Shown here in pieces: positions 28,976-38,174 of a stretch of 64,000 nt of DNA. Positions within the stretch are counted from its first letter, which is position 1; the number at the start of each line of letters is the position of its first letter. This stretch comes from Pseudomonas sp. JQ170C (GTDB lineage Bacteria > Pseudomonadota > Gammaproteobacteria > Pseudomonadales > Pseudomonadaceae), in assembly GCF_035581345.1 (NCBI RefSeq), contig NZ_CP141608.1, positions 372,001-436,000 on the forward strand. Reading direction: 5' to 3'. Position numbers and translations under genes: made by a program. The notes beneath the pieces are model-generated. The model was not told the origin of the DNA and ran no database searches. It saw nothing but the letters and a program-made list of their open reading frames with translations.

Positions 28976-29590
28976 TCAGCCACCCAGATAGCGCAACGCA
29001 ATCTGCTCCGCGGCATGCCTGGAATCCGTTTCGAGGTGCGGCGCCACCAGCATCATCACCTGGTACACCACCACCCCCACTTCACCTTCACGGGCCAGCA
29101 CCCGCTGGTAGTCCAGGGAGAACAGCAGGGTCAGGGTGATCTGCTCAACCAATTGCCCCAGTGCCCGTGTATCGCTGGTCACCTGCCCCTGGGCCTTGAG
29201 GCTGGCAAGCAGCGCCGCCAGGGTGCGCTTGAGGGCGTTTAGCAGGTTGCGCATGCCACGTGCCAGCTTGGGCAGGCGGCCAGTCAGGTTCGACAGGTCC
29301 TGGAACAGGAAGCGGTACTGGGCCATGCGCTCGACGATCAGGTGCAGGAACAGCCAGTAGTCCTCGGCATCCAGGCGCACCTCCAGCGGCGGGTCGAGCA
29401 GCGGGGTCAGCTCGTCTTCAAAGCGCTCGAACAAGCCCAGCACCAACGGCTCCTTGCCGTGGAAGTGGTAGTACAGGTTGCCCGGGCTGATGCCCATTTC
29501 GTTGGCAATCTCGAGTGTCGAGACATTCGGTTCGCCCTGCTGGTTAAACAGCTGCAGGGCACATTCCAGAATACGGTCGCGGGTTTTCAT
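28976..29590 (-). CDS. phaD: TetR-family regulator PhaD
   Basis: 204-residue transcription factor. The N-terminal TetR helix-turn-helix is clear (STLEIANEMGISPGNLYYHF near residues 24-43), followed by a mostly helical effector domain. PhaD is an activator of phaC1 and phaIF in P. putida and is thought to respond to a fatty acid metabolism intermediate. The gene begins 13 bases after phaC2 and ends beside a REP pair. Candidate operators are listed at 27623 and 34303. Confidence 0.93.
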   Translation of the reverse strand: MKTRDRILECALQLFNQQGEPNVSTLEIANEMGISPGNLYYHFHGKEPLVLGLFERFEDELTPLLDPPLEVRLDAEDYWLFLHLIVERMAQYRFLFQDLSNLTGRLPKLARGMRNLLNALKRTLAALLASLKAQGQVTSDTRALGQLVEQITLTLLFSLDYQRVLAREGEVGVVVYQVMMLVAPHLETDSRHAAEQIALRYLGG

Positions 29591-29603
29591 CCGTTCTACT
29601 TGT

Positions 29604-31286
29604 TCAGCGCGCCTGCACGTAGGTGCCAGGGGCGGGGTCCATGGGAGGGTAATTCTGGTTGCCCAGGGTGATCAGTGTTTCGCGCTGCGCACCGGAGCGG
29701 GCCTGAATCCATTCCAGCCACTGGGGCCACCAGCTGCCGTCGATCTGCTTGGCGTCGTAGAGCCACGCCCGTGGGTCACTGCTCAGGCGGGGGTTGTCGA
29801 CGTAATGCGCCTTGGGATTGCCCGGTGGGTTGAGGATGCTCTGTACATGGCCGCTATTGGCCAGGATGAAGCGCTTGTCGCCCCCCAGCAGCAGGGTTGA
29901 GCGGTAGACCGCATCCCACGGGGTGATGTGGTCGTTGCTGCCGGCCACGCTGAAGCTGTCGACATTGACCTTCTGCAGATCGATGGGGGTGCCACAGACC
30001 TCAAGGCCTGCCGCATGGGCCAGGGGGTTGTGCTTGAAGAAATCCAGCAGGTCGCCGTGCAAGGCAGCCGGCAGGCGGGTGTTGTCGTTGTTCCAGTAGA
30101 GGATGTCGAAGGCCGGTGGTGCCTTGCCCAGCAGGTAGTTGTTGACGAAGTAGTTCCAGATCAGGTCGTTGGGGCGCATCCAGGCAAAGACCTTGGCGAT
30201 CTCCCGGCCATCGAGCACACCTTGCTGGTAGGAACGGCGCTTGGCGGCCTCCAGCGTCTGTTCGTCGGCGAACAGGCTGGCCGGGCTGTCGATCTGGCTG
30301 TCGAGCAGGCTGACCAGGTAGGTGGCGCTGCTCACCCGGCGCAACTGGCGCTTGGCCTGCAGGTGGCCCTGCAGCGCCGCCATGGTCAGGCCACCGGCAC
30401 AGGCGCCCATCAGGCTGATTTCGCGGCTGCCGGTAATTGCCCGGCACACGTTCATGGCCTCCTCCAGCGCCTCGACATAACTCGACAGGCCCCACTCGCG
30501 GTGGCGTGGATCGGGGTTGCGCCAGCTGACCATGAACGTCTGCAAGCCGTTCTTGAGCATGTACTGGACGAAGCTGTTGCCCGGGCTCAAGTCGAAGATA
30601 TAGAACTTGTTGATCTGCGGCGGCACCACCAGTACCGGCCGGGCGTATTGGGTTTCGCTCATCGGCTTGTACTGGATCAGCTCCAGCAGCTCGTTGCGAA
30701 ACACCACTGCGCCGGGAGTGGTGGCCAGGTTTCTGCCGACCTCGAAGGCGTCGGGGTTTACCTGGCGCGGCAGGCCGTCGTTATGGCGAAGATCGTCGAT
30801 GAGGTGGTGAACCCCGCGTACCAGGCTCAGGCCGCCGGAGTTGAGCAGCTCCTTGACCGCCGCCGGGTTGAGCAGGGAGTTGCTTGGCGCCATCGCATCG
30901 TTGAGCAAGGCGAAGAGAAAGTGCGCGCGGGCGCGGTCATCGGCATCGAGCTGGCTTTCGTCGATCCACTGGCGGGTTTGCTTCTGCCAGGCAAGGTAGG
31001 CCTGCAGGCCACGGCTGTAGAAGGGGTTGAGGCTCCAGGCCGGGTCCTTGAAGCGGTTGTCGCGCGGATTGGGCTGGTGAGGGGTATCACCGAGCAGCAC
31101 ACGGCCCAACTGATTGCCCAGGGCGAGCACATGCTTGGCCGTGTGCAGCGGATGACGCAGGCTGTGCCGGCTGACATTGCGCAGCGTTGAAAGCAGGTCG
31201 CGACCACGCAGGCCGCTGATCGCACTCTGCACGTTCATATAGGTGGCGGGGACCGGTACCGACCCCTTCGCGGGCTTGTCTTTCAT
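29604..31286 (-). CDS. phaC2: Class II PHA synthase PhaC2
   Basis: 560-residue class II poly(3-hydroxyalkanoate) synthase that polymerises medium-chain-length (R)-3-hydroxyacyl-CoA. The lipase-like box SLMGACAGG carries the nucleophile C296; the other catalytic residues are D452 in VAGSNDHITPWDAV and H480 in LANSGHVQSILNPPGNP. It is closely similar along its full length to PhaC1, and lies downstream of phaZ with a gap of about 116 bp. Confidence 0.96.
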   Translation of the reverse strand: MKDKPAKGSVPVPATYMNVQSAISGLRGRDLLSTLRNVSRHSLRHPLHTAKHVLALGNQLGRVLLGDTPHQPNPRDNRFKDPAWSLNPFYSRGLQAYLAWQKQTRQWIDESQLDADDRARAHFLFALLNDAMAPSNSLLNPAAVKELLNSGGLSLVRGVHHLIDDLRHNDGLPRQVNPDAFEVGRNLATTPGAVVFRNELLELIQYKPMSETQYARPVLVVPPQINKFYIFDLSPGNSFVQYMLKNGLQTFMVSWRNPDPRHREWGLSSYVEALEEAMNVCRAITGSREISLMGACAGGLTMAALQGHLQAKRQLRRVSSATYLVSLLDSQIDSPASLFADEQTLEAAKRRSYQQGVLDGREIAKVFAWMRPNDLIWNYFVNNYLLGKAPPAFDILYWNNDNTRLPAALHGDLLDFFKHNPLAHAAGLEVCGTPIDLQKVNVDSFSVAGSNDHITPWDAVYRSTLLLGGDKRFILANSGHVQSILNPPGNPKAHYVDNPRLSSDPRAWLYDAKQIDGSWWPQWLEWIQARSGAQRETLITLGNQNYPPMDPAPGTYVQAR

Positions 31287-31402
31287 CAGGCAACACTCCG
31301 TCGTCAGGCCATCAACAAATAGATCAATGCAAGAGCGGCACCAACCTCATGCCGCGCACCGGGCCGCCTGGCATCCTGCCGAGGGCTCGGGTTCGCTGCT
31401 TC

Positions 31403-32251
31403 TCAGCTGGGGGCGGGCCGAGGGTGCATGACGGCGCGTTGGCGCTCTTGCTGGAGGAATTTCATGATGATCGGGGCCACGGCTTCGGCCCGGGTAATCA
31501 GGAACAAGTGACCATCGTCGATTATGTGTAGCTGGGCATTGGGAATACGCCAGGCCAGCAGGCGCATATTGATCAGCGGGATCAGCGGGTCGTCGTCGCC
31601 AGCCAGCACCAGGGTGGGCTGCTGGATCTTGTGCAGCCAATGGATGCTGGTCCAGCCAAACCCGGCAAACAGCTGCCAGTAGTAACCCAGCTTGCCCGAG
31701 GAACGCACCTTGGCGGCATGGGCCATGGCCAGGTCCGGGTCGCGGCGAAAGGCACCGCCATAGATCTGCGGCGCGATGCGGATGACATGCGAGGGCTGGA
31801 TGTAACGCCGCGGGCTTGCCATCAACCACAGCACCTTGGGCTTGCCCGGCACCATCACCGCGCCGGCGGCGGTGGCGGCGAGCACCAGCTTCTTGCAGCG
31901 CTCGGGATAGTCGTGGGCGAACTGCTGGGCCAGGGCCCCGCCCCAGGACACACCGATGGCGTTGACCTGGCCGTAGTCCAGGTAATCGAGCATGCGCGCG
32001 GTGAGCTTGGCCAACCCGGGAAAACGATAGGGATGCCGGGGTGTGGATGAGCCTCCCACCCCGGGCACGTCAAAGGCAATGACTTCCAGGTCCGGGTCCA
32101 GGGCCTGGATAAACGGGAACACCAGTTCCAGGTTGGCGCCGATGCCATTGAAGATCAGCAATGGCGTCAAATGCGGCTTGCCGGGACGAACCGCGGTGCG
32201 GATGGTCTGGCCATCCAGGTCGACGGTCCTGAATATGTACGGTTGCGGCAT
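31403..32251 (-). CDS. phaZ: Intracellular medium-chain-length PHA depolymerase PhaZ
   Basis: 282-residue alpha/beta hydrolase that mobilises stored PHA. The nucleophile S102 is in AIGVSWGGALAQQF; the acid is in LAGDDDPLIP near residue 220 and the His in IIDDGHLFLIT near 248, the known PhaZ triad positions. The frame opens 16 codons earlier, but the ATG at 32251 gives the family N-terminus MPQPYIFRTVDLDGQ. It lies between the two synthase genes. Confidence 0.95.
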   Translation of the reverse strand: MPQPYIFRTVDLDGQTIRTAVRPGKPHLTPLLIFNGIGANLELVFPFIQALDPDLEVIAFDVPGVGGSSTPRHPYRFPGLAKLTARMLDYLDYGQVNAIGVSWGGALAQQFAHDYPERCKKLVLAATAAGAVMVPGKPKVLWLMASPRRYIQPSHVIRIAPQIYGGAFRRDPDLAMAHAAKVRSSGKLGYYWQLFAGFGWTSIHWLHKIQQPTLVLAGDDDPLIPLINMRLLAWRIPNAQLHIIDDGHLFLITRAEAVAPIIMKFLQQERQRAVMHPRPAPS

Positions 32252-32313
32252 GCGCGAAGCCCTGTGGTGGGTGAGGCGCCGTGGCCTGGCGGTGGCCACG
32301 GCGGTCGGATGTA

Positions 32314-33993
32314 TCAGCGCTCGTGCACGTAGGTACCCGGTGCCGCTTCGGCGGACGGATGGGCCCGGTTGCCCAGGCGTGTCGGTGCTTTCTTCAGTTC
32401 ACCGGAACGCTCTGTCAGCCAGTTCTGCCAATGCAGCCACCAGGAGTCGGTGTGCTTGTGGGCATTGTCCTGCCATTCAACGACGCACGCCGGCCGCTCG
32501 CTGCTGGTCATGTAGCGTGCCTTGGGGTTGCCAGGCGGGTTGAGAATGCTCTGGATATGCCCGCTGTTGGACAGCACGAATTCGACGTTGCCACCAAACA
32601 GCTGGGCCGACCGGTAGCAGGCCTGCCAGGGGGTGATGTGATCGGTGGTGCCGGCCAGGCTGTAGATGTCAGCGGTGACTTTCTTCAGATCGATCGGTGT
32701 TCCGCACACTTCCAGTGCATCGGCACGGGTCAGTGGATTACTTTTGAACATTTCGATCAGGTCGCCATGGAAGGCGGCGGGCAGGCGGGTGGTGTCGTTG
32801 TTCCAGAACAGGATGTCGAACACCGGTGGCTCGTTGCCGAGCAGGTAGTTGTTGACCCAGTAGTTCCAGATCAGGTCGTTGGGCCGCATCCAGGCAAACA
32901 CCTTGGCCATGTCGCGGCCTTCCAGTACGCCGGCCTGGTAGGACTGGCGCTTGGCGGACTCGAGCGTCTGCTCGTCGACGAACAGGGCCACCTGGTTGTC
33001 GAGGGTGGTGTCGAGCACGCTGACCAGCAGGGTCAGGGCATTGACCTTGGTTTCGCCCAGTGCGGCATAGTGTCCGAGCAGCGCGGTGCAGGTGATGCCG
33101 CCGGAGCAGGCGCCGAGCATGTTCAGGTCTTTGCTGCCGGTGATCGCCAGGATCACGTCGACCGCTTCCTTGAGAGCGTCGATGTAGGTCGACAGGCCCC
33201 ATTCGCGCTGGGCCTTGGTCGGGTTGCGCCAGCTGACGATGAAGGTCTGCACGTTGGAGCGCAGGCAGAAGCGCGCCAGGCTCTTCTCGGGACTGAGGTC
33301 GAAGACGTAGAACTTGTTGATCTGTGGCGGGACCACCAGTAGCGGCCGGGACAGGACCTGCTCGGTAATGGGCCGGTACTGGATCAGTTCCAGCACGTCG
33401 TTGCGAAAGACCACGGCGCCTTCACTGGTACCCAGGTTCTTGCCGACCTCGAAGGCTTCCATGTTCACCTGGCTGGGCATGCCGCCATTGTTGACCATGT
33501 CCTTGGCAAGGTTAGACAGGCCGTCGAGCAGGCTCTTGCCACCGGTTTCAAAGAAGCGTTTGACTGCTGCCGGGTTGGCTGCGGAGTTGGTCGGCGCCAT
33601 GGCTTCGGTCATCAGGTTGATGACGAAATGGCCGCGGCTGATGTCCTGGTCGGAAAGGTTGCTGGTGTCGATCCAGTGGTGCAGCTCCTTGCGCCAGGCA
33701 AGGTACGTTTGCAGGTAGCGGCGATACAGCGGGTTCTGGCTCCAGGCCGGATCGTTGAAGCGACGGTCGTCGTTCTCCGGTTGCAGCCCCGACTTGCCGA
33801 AGATCACATCCTTGAGTTCCATGCCGAAGTGAGCGACATGCTTGGCACTGTGCAGCGGTTGCCGGATGGCCTGGCGCAGCACCATTCGAGCAGATGTCAG
33901 CAAATCCTTTCGACGCAAGCCGATTACCGGGTTAAGACCCAGGGTGTTTTCCGAGGCTTGGCGCTGCAGGTCATCGTTGTTCTTGTTACTCAT
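32314..33993 (-). CDS. phaC1: Class II PHA synthase PhaC1
   Basis: 559-residue class II PHA synthase, first gene of phaC1-phaZ-phaC2-phaD. Catalytic residues sit at the canonical positions C296 (NMLGACSGGIT), D451 (LAGTTDHITPWQ) and H479 (LSNSGHIQSILNPPGNP). Codons 3 to 6 (Asn-Lys-Asn-Asn) are AAC AAG AAC AAC on the mRNA, an AAN repeat of the Crc/Hfq binding type, matching the reported Crc control of phaC1. A 348-bp gap upstream holds a candidate PhaD operator. Confidence 0.97.
   Translation of the reverse strand: MSNKNNDDLQRQASENTLGLNPVIGLRRKDLLTSARMVLRQAIRQPLHSAKHVAHFGMELKDVIFGKSGLQPENDDRRFNDPAWSQNPLYRRYLQTYLAWRKELHHWIDTSNLSDQDISRGHFVINLMTEAMAPTNSAANPAAVKRFFETGGKSLLDGLSNLAKDMVNNGGMPSQVNMEAFEVGKNLGTSEGAVVFRNDVLELIQYRPITEQVLSRPLLVVPPQINKFYVFDLSPEKSLARFCLRSNVQTFIVSWRNPTKAQREWGLSTYIDALKEAVDVILAITGSKDLNMLGACSGGITCTALLGHYAALGETKVNALTLLVSVLDTTLDNQVALFVDEQTLESAKRQSYQAGVLEGRDMAKVFAWMRPNDLIWNYWVNNYLLGNEPPVFDILFWNNDTTRLPAAFHGDLIEMFKSNPLTRADALEVCGTPIDLKKVTADIYSLAGTTDHITPWQACYRSAQLFGGNVEFVLSNSGHIQSILNPPGNPKARYMTSSERPACVVEWQDNAHKHTDSWWLHWQNWLTERSGELKKAPTRLGNRAHPSAEAAPGTYVHER
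33976..33987 (-). promoter_or_regulatory. Crc/Hfq binding motif in the first codons of phaC1
   Basis: On the minus strand the mRNA reads AACAAGAACAAC, four AAN triplets at codons 3-6. Crc is reported to inhibit phaC1 translation in P. putida when carbon and nitrogen are balanced; this is the likely contact. Confidence 0.7.
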
Positions 33994-34262
33994 CTACGAC
34001 GCTCCGTTGTCCTGAGACGAGTACCGGCCTGCTGTGGGCGTTACACAGACGAGTGCCCGGTACTGCTGCTCGGGTGACCAGTGATAACGAACTGCGGTCC
34101 TGCGGCCGGATGCAAACGAGGATGAGCCATGCGGGGTTTTCTGCGTGTGAAGACAGCCTGCTTTCGCTCGCGACCTCTACATTCCGGCCCGACCCTGCGC
34201 CGAATACGATGCAGGGAACTTGCCAGATCCATTGGTTACCCGACTTTGGGGTGATGCGCAAG

Positions 34263-34281
34263 ACGGCCATTCATTGGCCGT
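34263..34281. repeat. Perfect hairpin in phaC1 leader region
   Basis: ACGGCCA (34263-34269) and TGGCCGT (34275-34281) with a TTCAT loop. It lies between the PhaD-like motif and phaC1 and could be in the untranslated leader, or mark the end of the upstream DUF971 transcript. There is no T run. I see no gene in 33994-34341. Confidence 0.45.
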
Positions 34282-34302
34282 TGAGCAGGCATTCAAGCAG
34301 AT

Positions 34303-34327
34303 AGAATTAGAAAATGCGCTCTAAACC
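34303..34327 (-). promoter_or_regulatory. Candidate PhaD operator before phaC1
   Basis: Arms TTAGA (34307-34311) and TCTAA (34320-34324) flank AAATGCGC. Its reverse complement matches about 17 of 25 positions of the site before phaI. Known biology puts PhaD at both promoters. The distance to the phaC1 start (about 310 bp) implies a long leader. Confidence 0.6.
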
Positions 34328-34341
34328 CTGGAGGGCCCGGA

Positions 34342-34719
34342 CTAGAGCATCAGCTTGACGATCGACTCGGATGGGTCGCGGGATTTTCCGGCTTTTGCCA
34401 GGTCATCGAGATACTCGGCCCAGAGCTGGTCCTGACGCAGGCATAGCTGCTCCAGGTACTCCCAGGTGAACAGGCCGCTGTCGTGGCCGTCATCGAAGGT
34501 CAGTTTCAGTGCGTACTGGCCAGCCGGTTCGATCTGCGACAGACCGACATTGAGCTTGCCGAATTGCAGGATGGGATTGCCGTGGCCCTGGACCTCGGCG
34601 GAGGGAGAGTGCACCCGCAAAAACTCGGCGGGCAGGTGATACACCTCATCAGGCCCGTAGGTAAGCGACAGGGTCTTGGAGGCTTTATGCAGGGTGATAC
34701 CGGTAGGAAGTCTGGGCAT
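34342..34719 (-). CDS. DUF971 domain protein (gamma-butyrobetaine hydroxylase N-terminal-like)
   Basis: 125-residue protein of the DUF971 family, which resembles the small N-terminal domain of gamma-butyrobetaine hydroxylase. The pattern ITLHKASKTLSLTYGPDEVY, then PAEFLRVHSPSAEVQG and the GLFTWEYLEQLC end, is typical. The catalytic dioxygenase domain is absent, so it is not an enzyme of that type. In Proteobacteria it is commonly found just downstream of hslVU, as here, but its function is unknown. A palindromic repeat separates it from hslU. Confidence 0.85.
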   Translation of the reverse strand: MPRLPTGITLHKASKTLSLTYGPDEVYHLPAEFLRVHSPSAEVQGHGNPILQFGKLNVGLSQIEPAGQYALKLTFDDGHDSGLFTWEYLEQLCLRQDQLWAEYLDDLAKAGKSRDPSESIVKLML

Positions 34720-34742
34720 TGGGTAAGAACTCTTGGGCTATC

Positions 34743-34817
34743 AGCTGCAAGCTACAAGCTGCAAGAGAGAGCGTCCAGCGCTCGTCACCTTGCAGCTTGT
34801 AGCTCACCACTTGCCGC
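34743..34817. repeat. Second-family palindromic repeat, copy b
   Basis: AGCTGCAAGCTACAAGCTGC at the left faces CTTGCAGCTTGTAGCT at the right, giving a long imperfect stem in the 99-bp gap between hslU and the DUF971 gene. Confidence 0.75.
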
Positions 34818-34818
34818 T

Positions 34819-36156
34819 TTAGAGAATATAGCGCGAGAGGTCTTCGTTCTGCGCCAGTTCGCCCAGGTGGCTGTTGACGTACTCGGCGTCGATGCGGATC
34901 GGCGCTTCGTTGTGGGCGCTGGCCAGGTCGCCGGCGCTGAACGACACCTCTTCAAGCAGACGCTCGAGTAGGGTGTGCAGGCGACGGGCACCGATGTTCT
35001 CGGTCTTCTCGTTGACCTGCCAGGCGATTTCGGCCAGGCGCTTGATGCCTTCGGCAGCGAACTCGATGTTCAGGCCTTCGGTCTTGAGCAGCTCGCGGTA
35101 TTGCTCGGTGAGCGAGGCGTGCGGCTCGCTGAGGATGCGCTCGAAATCTTCCGGGGTCAGGGCCTTGAGTTCGACGCGGATTGGCAGGCGGCCTTGCAGC
35201 TCGGGTACCAGGTCGCTTGGCTTGCTCAGGTGGAACGCACCGGAAGCGATGAACAGGATGTGGTCGGTCTTGACCATGCCCAGCTTGGTGTTCACGGTGC
35301 AGCCTTCGATCAGCGGCAGCAGGTCACGTTGCACACCTTCGCGGGAGACGTCAGCGCCGCCGACGTTGCCGCGCTTGGCCACCTTGTCGATCTCGTCGAT
35401 GAACACGATACCGTGCTGCTCGACCGCTTCCAGGGCCTTGGCCTTGAGCTCTTCCTCGTTGACCAGGCGGCTGGCTTCTTCGTCGCGTACCAGCTTGAGC
35501 GCTTCCTTGACCTTGAGCTTGCGGCTCTTGCGCTTGCCCTTGCCCATGTTGGCGAACAGGTTCTGCAGCTGGTTGGTCATCTCTTCCATGCCTGGTGGCG
35601 CGGAAATGTCGACGCCCATGGACTCGGCCACTTCGATCTCGATTTCCTTGTCGTCCAGCTGGCCTTCGCGCAGGCGCTTGCGGAACAGCTGGCGGGTGTT
35701 GGAGTCCTGGGTGTTGACCTGGTCTTCGTTGAAACCAGTGCGCGCCGGTGGCAGCAGGGCATCGAGGATGCGGTCTTCTGCAGCGTCTTCGGCGCGGTGG
35801 CCTACGCGGATGATTTCCTGTTCGCGCAGCATCTTGATGGCGGCATCGGCCAGATCACGGATGATCGACTCGACATCACGGCCAACGTAGCCGACTTCAG
35901 TGAACTTGGTCGCTTCGACCTTGATGAACGGGGCGTTTGCCAGCTTGGCCAGGCGACGGGCGATTTCGGTCTTGCCGACACCGGTCGGGCCGATCATCAG
36001 GATGTTCTTGGGCGTGACTTCAACGCGCAGCTCGGCAGGGAGCTGCATGCGGCGCCAGCGGTTGCGCAGGGCGATGGCGACGGCACGTTTGGCGTCGTCC
36101 TGGCCAATGATGTGGCGGTTGAGTTCGTGGACGATCTCGCGGGGGGTCATGGACAT
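34819..36156 (-). CDS. hslU: ATP-dependent protease ATPase subunit HslU
   Basis: 445-residue AAA+ unfoldase that feeds substrates to HslV. Walker A is [13 protein letters not shown] near residue 57, Walker [10 protein letters not shown] near 255, and sensor residues lie near ERLLEEVSF toward the end. The start is set at the [20 protein letters not shown]-terminus; a longer frame to 36207 is not conserved in style. It lies 77 bp after hslV. Confidence 0.97.
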   Translation of the reverse strand: MSMTPREIVHELNRHIIGQDDAKRAVAIALRNRWRRMQLPAELRVEVTPKNILMIGPTGVGKTEIARRLAKLANAPFIKVEATKFTEVGYVGRDVESIIRDLADAAIKMLREQEIIRVGHRAEDAAEDRILDALLPPARTGFNEDQVNTQDSNTRQLFRKRLREGQLDDKEIEIEVAESMGVDISAPPGMEEMTNQLQNLFANMGKGKRKSRKLKVKEALKLVRDEEASRLVNEEELKAKALEAVEQHGIVFIDEIDKVAKRGNVGGADVSREGVQRDLLPLIEGCTVNTKLGMVKTDHILFIASGAFHLSKPSDLVPELQGRLPIRVELKALTPEDFERILSEPHASLTEQYRELLKTEGLNIEFAAEGIKRLAEIAWQVNEKTENIGARRLHTLLERLLEEVSFSAGDLASAHNEAPIRIDAEYVNSHLGELAQNEDLSRYIL

Positions 36157-36233
36157 GGTAGTGATGGTCCTTGGGCTCGATAAATCAGCGTGGAAAAGCC
36201 CGGCCACTGTGGCCGGGCGCCAGAACAGCTGAG

Positions 36234-36764
36234 TTACTCGGCCAGGTCCTGCTCCTCGATGGTCAGGTTGTGGTTGGTGAACACACAGATGTCACCGGCG
36301 ATGTTCAATGCGGTTTCGGCGATTTCACGGGCCGAGAGGTCGGTCTTCTGCAGCAGGGCGCGAGCGGCGGCCTGGGCGTAGGCGCCACCGGAACCCATGG
36401 CGATCAGGCCGTCTTCGGGCTCGACCACGTCACCGTTGCCGGTGATGATCAGCGAAGCGTCCTTGTTGGCGACTGCGAGCATGGCTTCCAGGCGGCTCAG
36501 GGAACGGTCGGTACGCCATTCCTTGGCCAGCTCTACAGCGGCACGGATCAGATGGCCCTGGTGTTTTTCCAGCTGGCCTTCAAAACGCTCGAACAGGGTG
36601 AATGCGTCGGCGGTGGCACCGGCGAAGCCAGCGATGACCTGGCCGTGGTACAGGCGACGGACTTTCTTGGCGTTGCCTTTCATCACGGTGTTGCCGAGAG
36701 AAACCTGGCCGTCGCCGCCCATGACGACTTTGCCGTGGCGGCGAACTGAAACGATGGTGGTCAA
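36234..36764 (-). CDS. hslV: ATP-dependent protease proteolytic subunit HslV
   Basis: 176-residue threonine protease of the HslVU complex. The start must place Thr directly after the initiator Met, because the N-terminal Thr is the nucleophile; that demands the TTG codon at 36764, giving [20 protein letters not shown] longer open frame up to 36836 would bury the nucleophile and is rejected. A rare TTG start and a modest ribosome site suggest restrained translation. hslU follows in the same unit. Confidence 0.95.
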   Translation of the reverse strand: MTTIVSVRRHGKVVMGGDGQVSLGNTVMKGNAKKVRRLYHGQVIAGFAGATADAFTLFERFEGQLEKHQGHLIRAAVELAKEWRTDRSLSRLEAMLAVANKDASLIITGNGDVVEPEDGLIAMGSGGAYAQAAARALLQKTDLSAREIAETALNIAGDICVFTNHNLTIEEQDLAE

Positions 36765-36848
36765 GGGAGAGTCTCCACGCAGCGGGGCGAAAATGCCTGA
36801 TGCAGACTCATATGGGGGTGCAGGGAAGAATTTCAACCTTCAATGGCA

Positions 36849-36897
36849 ATCGCGGGGCAAGCCCGCTCCTACGGGTAGGAGCGGGCTTGCCCCGCGA
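36849..36897. repeat. REP element pair, copy 5
   Basis: ATCGCGGGGCAAGCCCGCTC and its inverted copy, perfect over at least 22 bp with a short ACGGG loop, lie 5 bases past the pyrC' stop codon. Confidence 0.93.
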
Positions 36898-36902
36898 GCG
36901 TG

Positions 36903-38174
36903 TCAGGCTTCGTGGCTGATGTGCCCGTCAACCAGGGTGTAGCGCACGGCGCCTGGCAGGCAATGCCCGATGAACGGGCAGTTGTCGCCCTTGGAGCGCC
37001 ATTGCTCACCGGCAACGGTGGAGGCATTCGGGTCGAACAACACCAGGTCTGCTGCACCGCCAGCCTTGAGCTGGCCTGCAGGCAGGCGCAGCGCGTCGGC
37101 CGGGCCGCTGGACAGGCGCGCCAGCAGCGTTGGCAAGTCGAGCAGGCCGTCTTCGACCAGGGTCATGGCCAGCGGCAGCAACAATTCGACGCTGCTGATG
37201 CCTGGCTCGGTAGCACCGAAAGGTGCCAGCTTGGCATCGCGCTCATGGGGCTGGTGGTGGCTGGAGATCGCCTGGATCACCCCGGACTTTACCGCCGCGC
37301 GCAGAGCATCACGGTCGGCATGGGTGCGCAGCGGCGGTTGCACGTGGTAGAGGCTGGAGAAATCACGCAGCGCTTCGTCGGTGAGGATCAACTGGTACAG
37401 CGCCACGTCGGCGGTGACCGGCAGCCCCAGCTCCTGGGCCTGGGCGATCAGCCGGGCACCGCGGGCGCTGGTCAGCTGGCTGAAGTGTGCACGCACGCCG
37501 GTTTGTTCCACCAGCAGCAGGTTGCGCGCCAGGGCCACGGTTTCAGCGGTTTCCGGGATACCCGGCAGGCCGAGGAAGCTGGCCATGGCACCTTCGTGGG
37601 CCAGGCCACCCTGGGCCAGGTCGCGGTCCTGGGAGTGGAAGATCACCGTCAGGTCGAAGGTGGCGGCGTATTCCAGGGCGCGAGCCAGGGTACGGTTGTT
37701 GGCGAACGCATTCAGGCCATTGCCGAACGCTACGCAGCCGGCATCGCGCAGGGCAATCAGCTCGGCCAGTTGTTCACCTTCCAGGCCTTTGCTCAGGGCG
37801 CCGATCGGGAAGACCTTGCTGTGCCCGGCTTCACGGGCGCGGTCGAGGATCAGCTCGGCCACTGCCGAGGTGTCGAGTACCGGCTTGGTCTGCGGCGGGC
37901 AGCACAGGCTGGTGACGCCACCGGCGGCGGCAGCGCGGGTCTCGCTGGCAATGCTGCCCTTGCGGCTGTAGCCCGGCTCGCGCAGGGCGACGTTGAGATC
38001 GACCAGCCCGGGCGCGGCGATCAGGCCCGTGGCGTCGATGCTGCGGGCCGGGGTGAAACCGGCCGGCGCTGCGCCCAGGGCGACAATTTTGCCGGCATCG
38101 ATGTGCAGGTCGGTGACCTGGTCCAGGCCGCTGGTGGGATCAATGACCCGGGCGCCGAGAATACTGAGGGTCAC
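36903..38174 (-). CDS. pyrC': Non-catalytic dihydroorotase-like protein PyrC' (PyrX)
   Basis: 423-residue dihydroorotase homologue. The metal motif that should read D-x-H-x-H-L-REPG is [10 protein letters not shown] here, so both His ligands are lost; the later Asp position reads SSHHQPH. In P. putida and P. aeruginosa this protein is inactive and serves as a structural partner required for PyrB activity, while true dihydroorotase is encoded elsewhere. Its start overlaps the pyrB stop by 4 bp, which suits a 1:1 complex. Confidence 0.95.
   Translation of the reverse strand: MTLSILGARVIDPTSGLDQVTDLHIDAGKIVALGAAPAGFTPARSIDATGLIAAPGLVDLNVALREPGYSRKGSIASETRAAAAGGVTSLCCPPQTKPVLDTSAVAELILDRAREAGHSKVFPIGALSKGLEGEQLAELIALRDAGCVAFGNGLNAFANNRTLARALEYAATFDLTVIFHSQDRDLAQGGLAHEGAMASFLGLPGIPETAETVALARNLLLVEQTGVRAHFSQLTSARGARLIAQAQELGLPVTADVALYQLILTDEALRDFSSLYHVQPPLRTHADRDALRAAVKSGVIQAISSHHQPHERDAKLAPFGATEPGISSVELLLPLAMTLVEDGLLDLPTLLARLSSGPADALRLPAGQLKAGGAADLVLFDPNASTVAGEQWRSKGDNCPFIGHCLPGAVRYTLVDGHISHEA

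Noticed and set aside
34342..34719. Small protein considered as a carnitine-pathway dioxygenase
   Set aside because: Only the N-terminal accessory-like DUF971 domain is present; the catalytic domain with iron ligands is missing.
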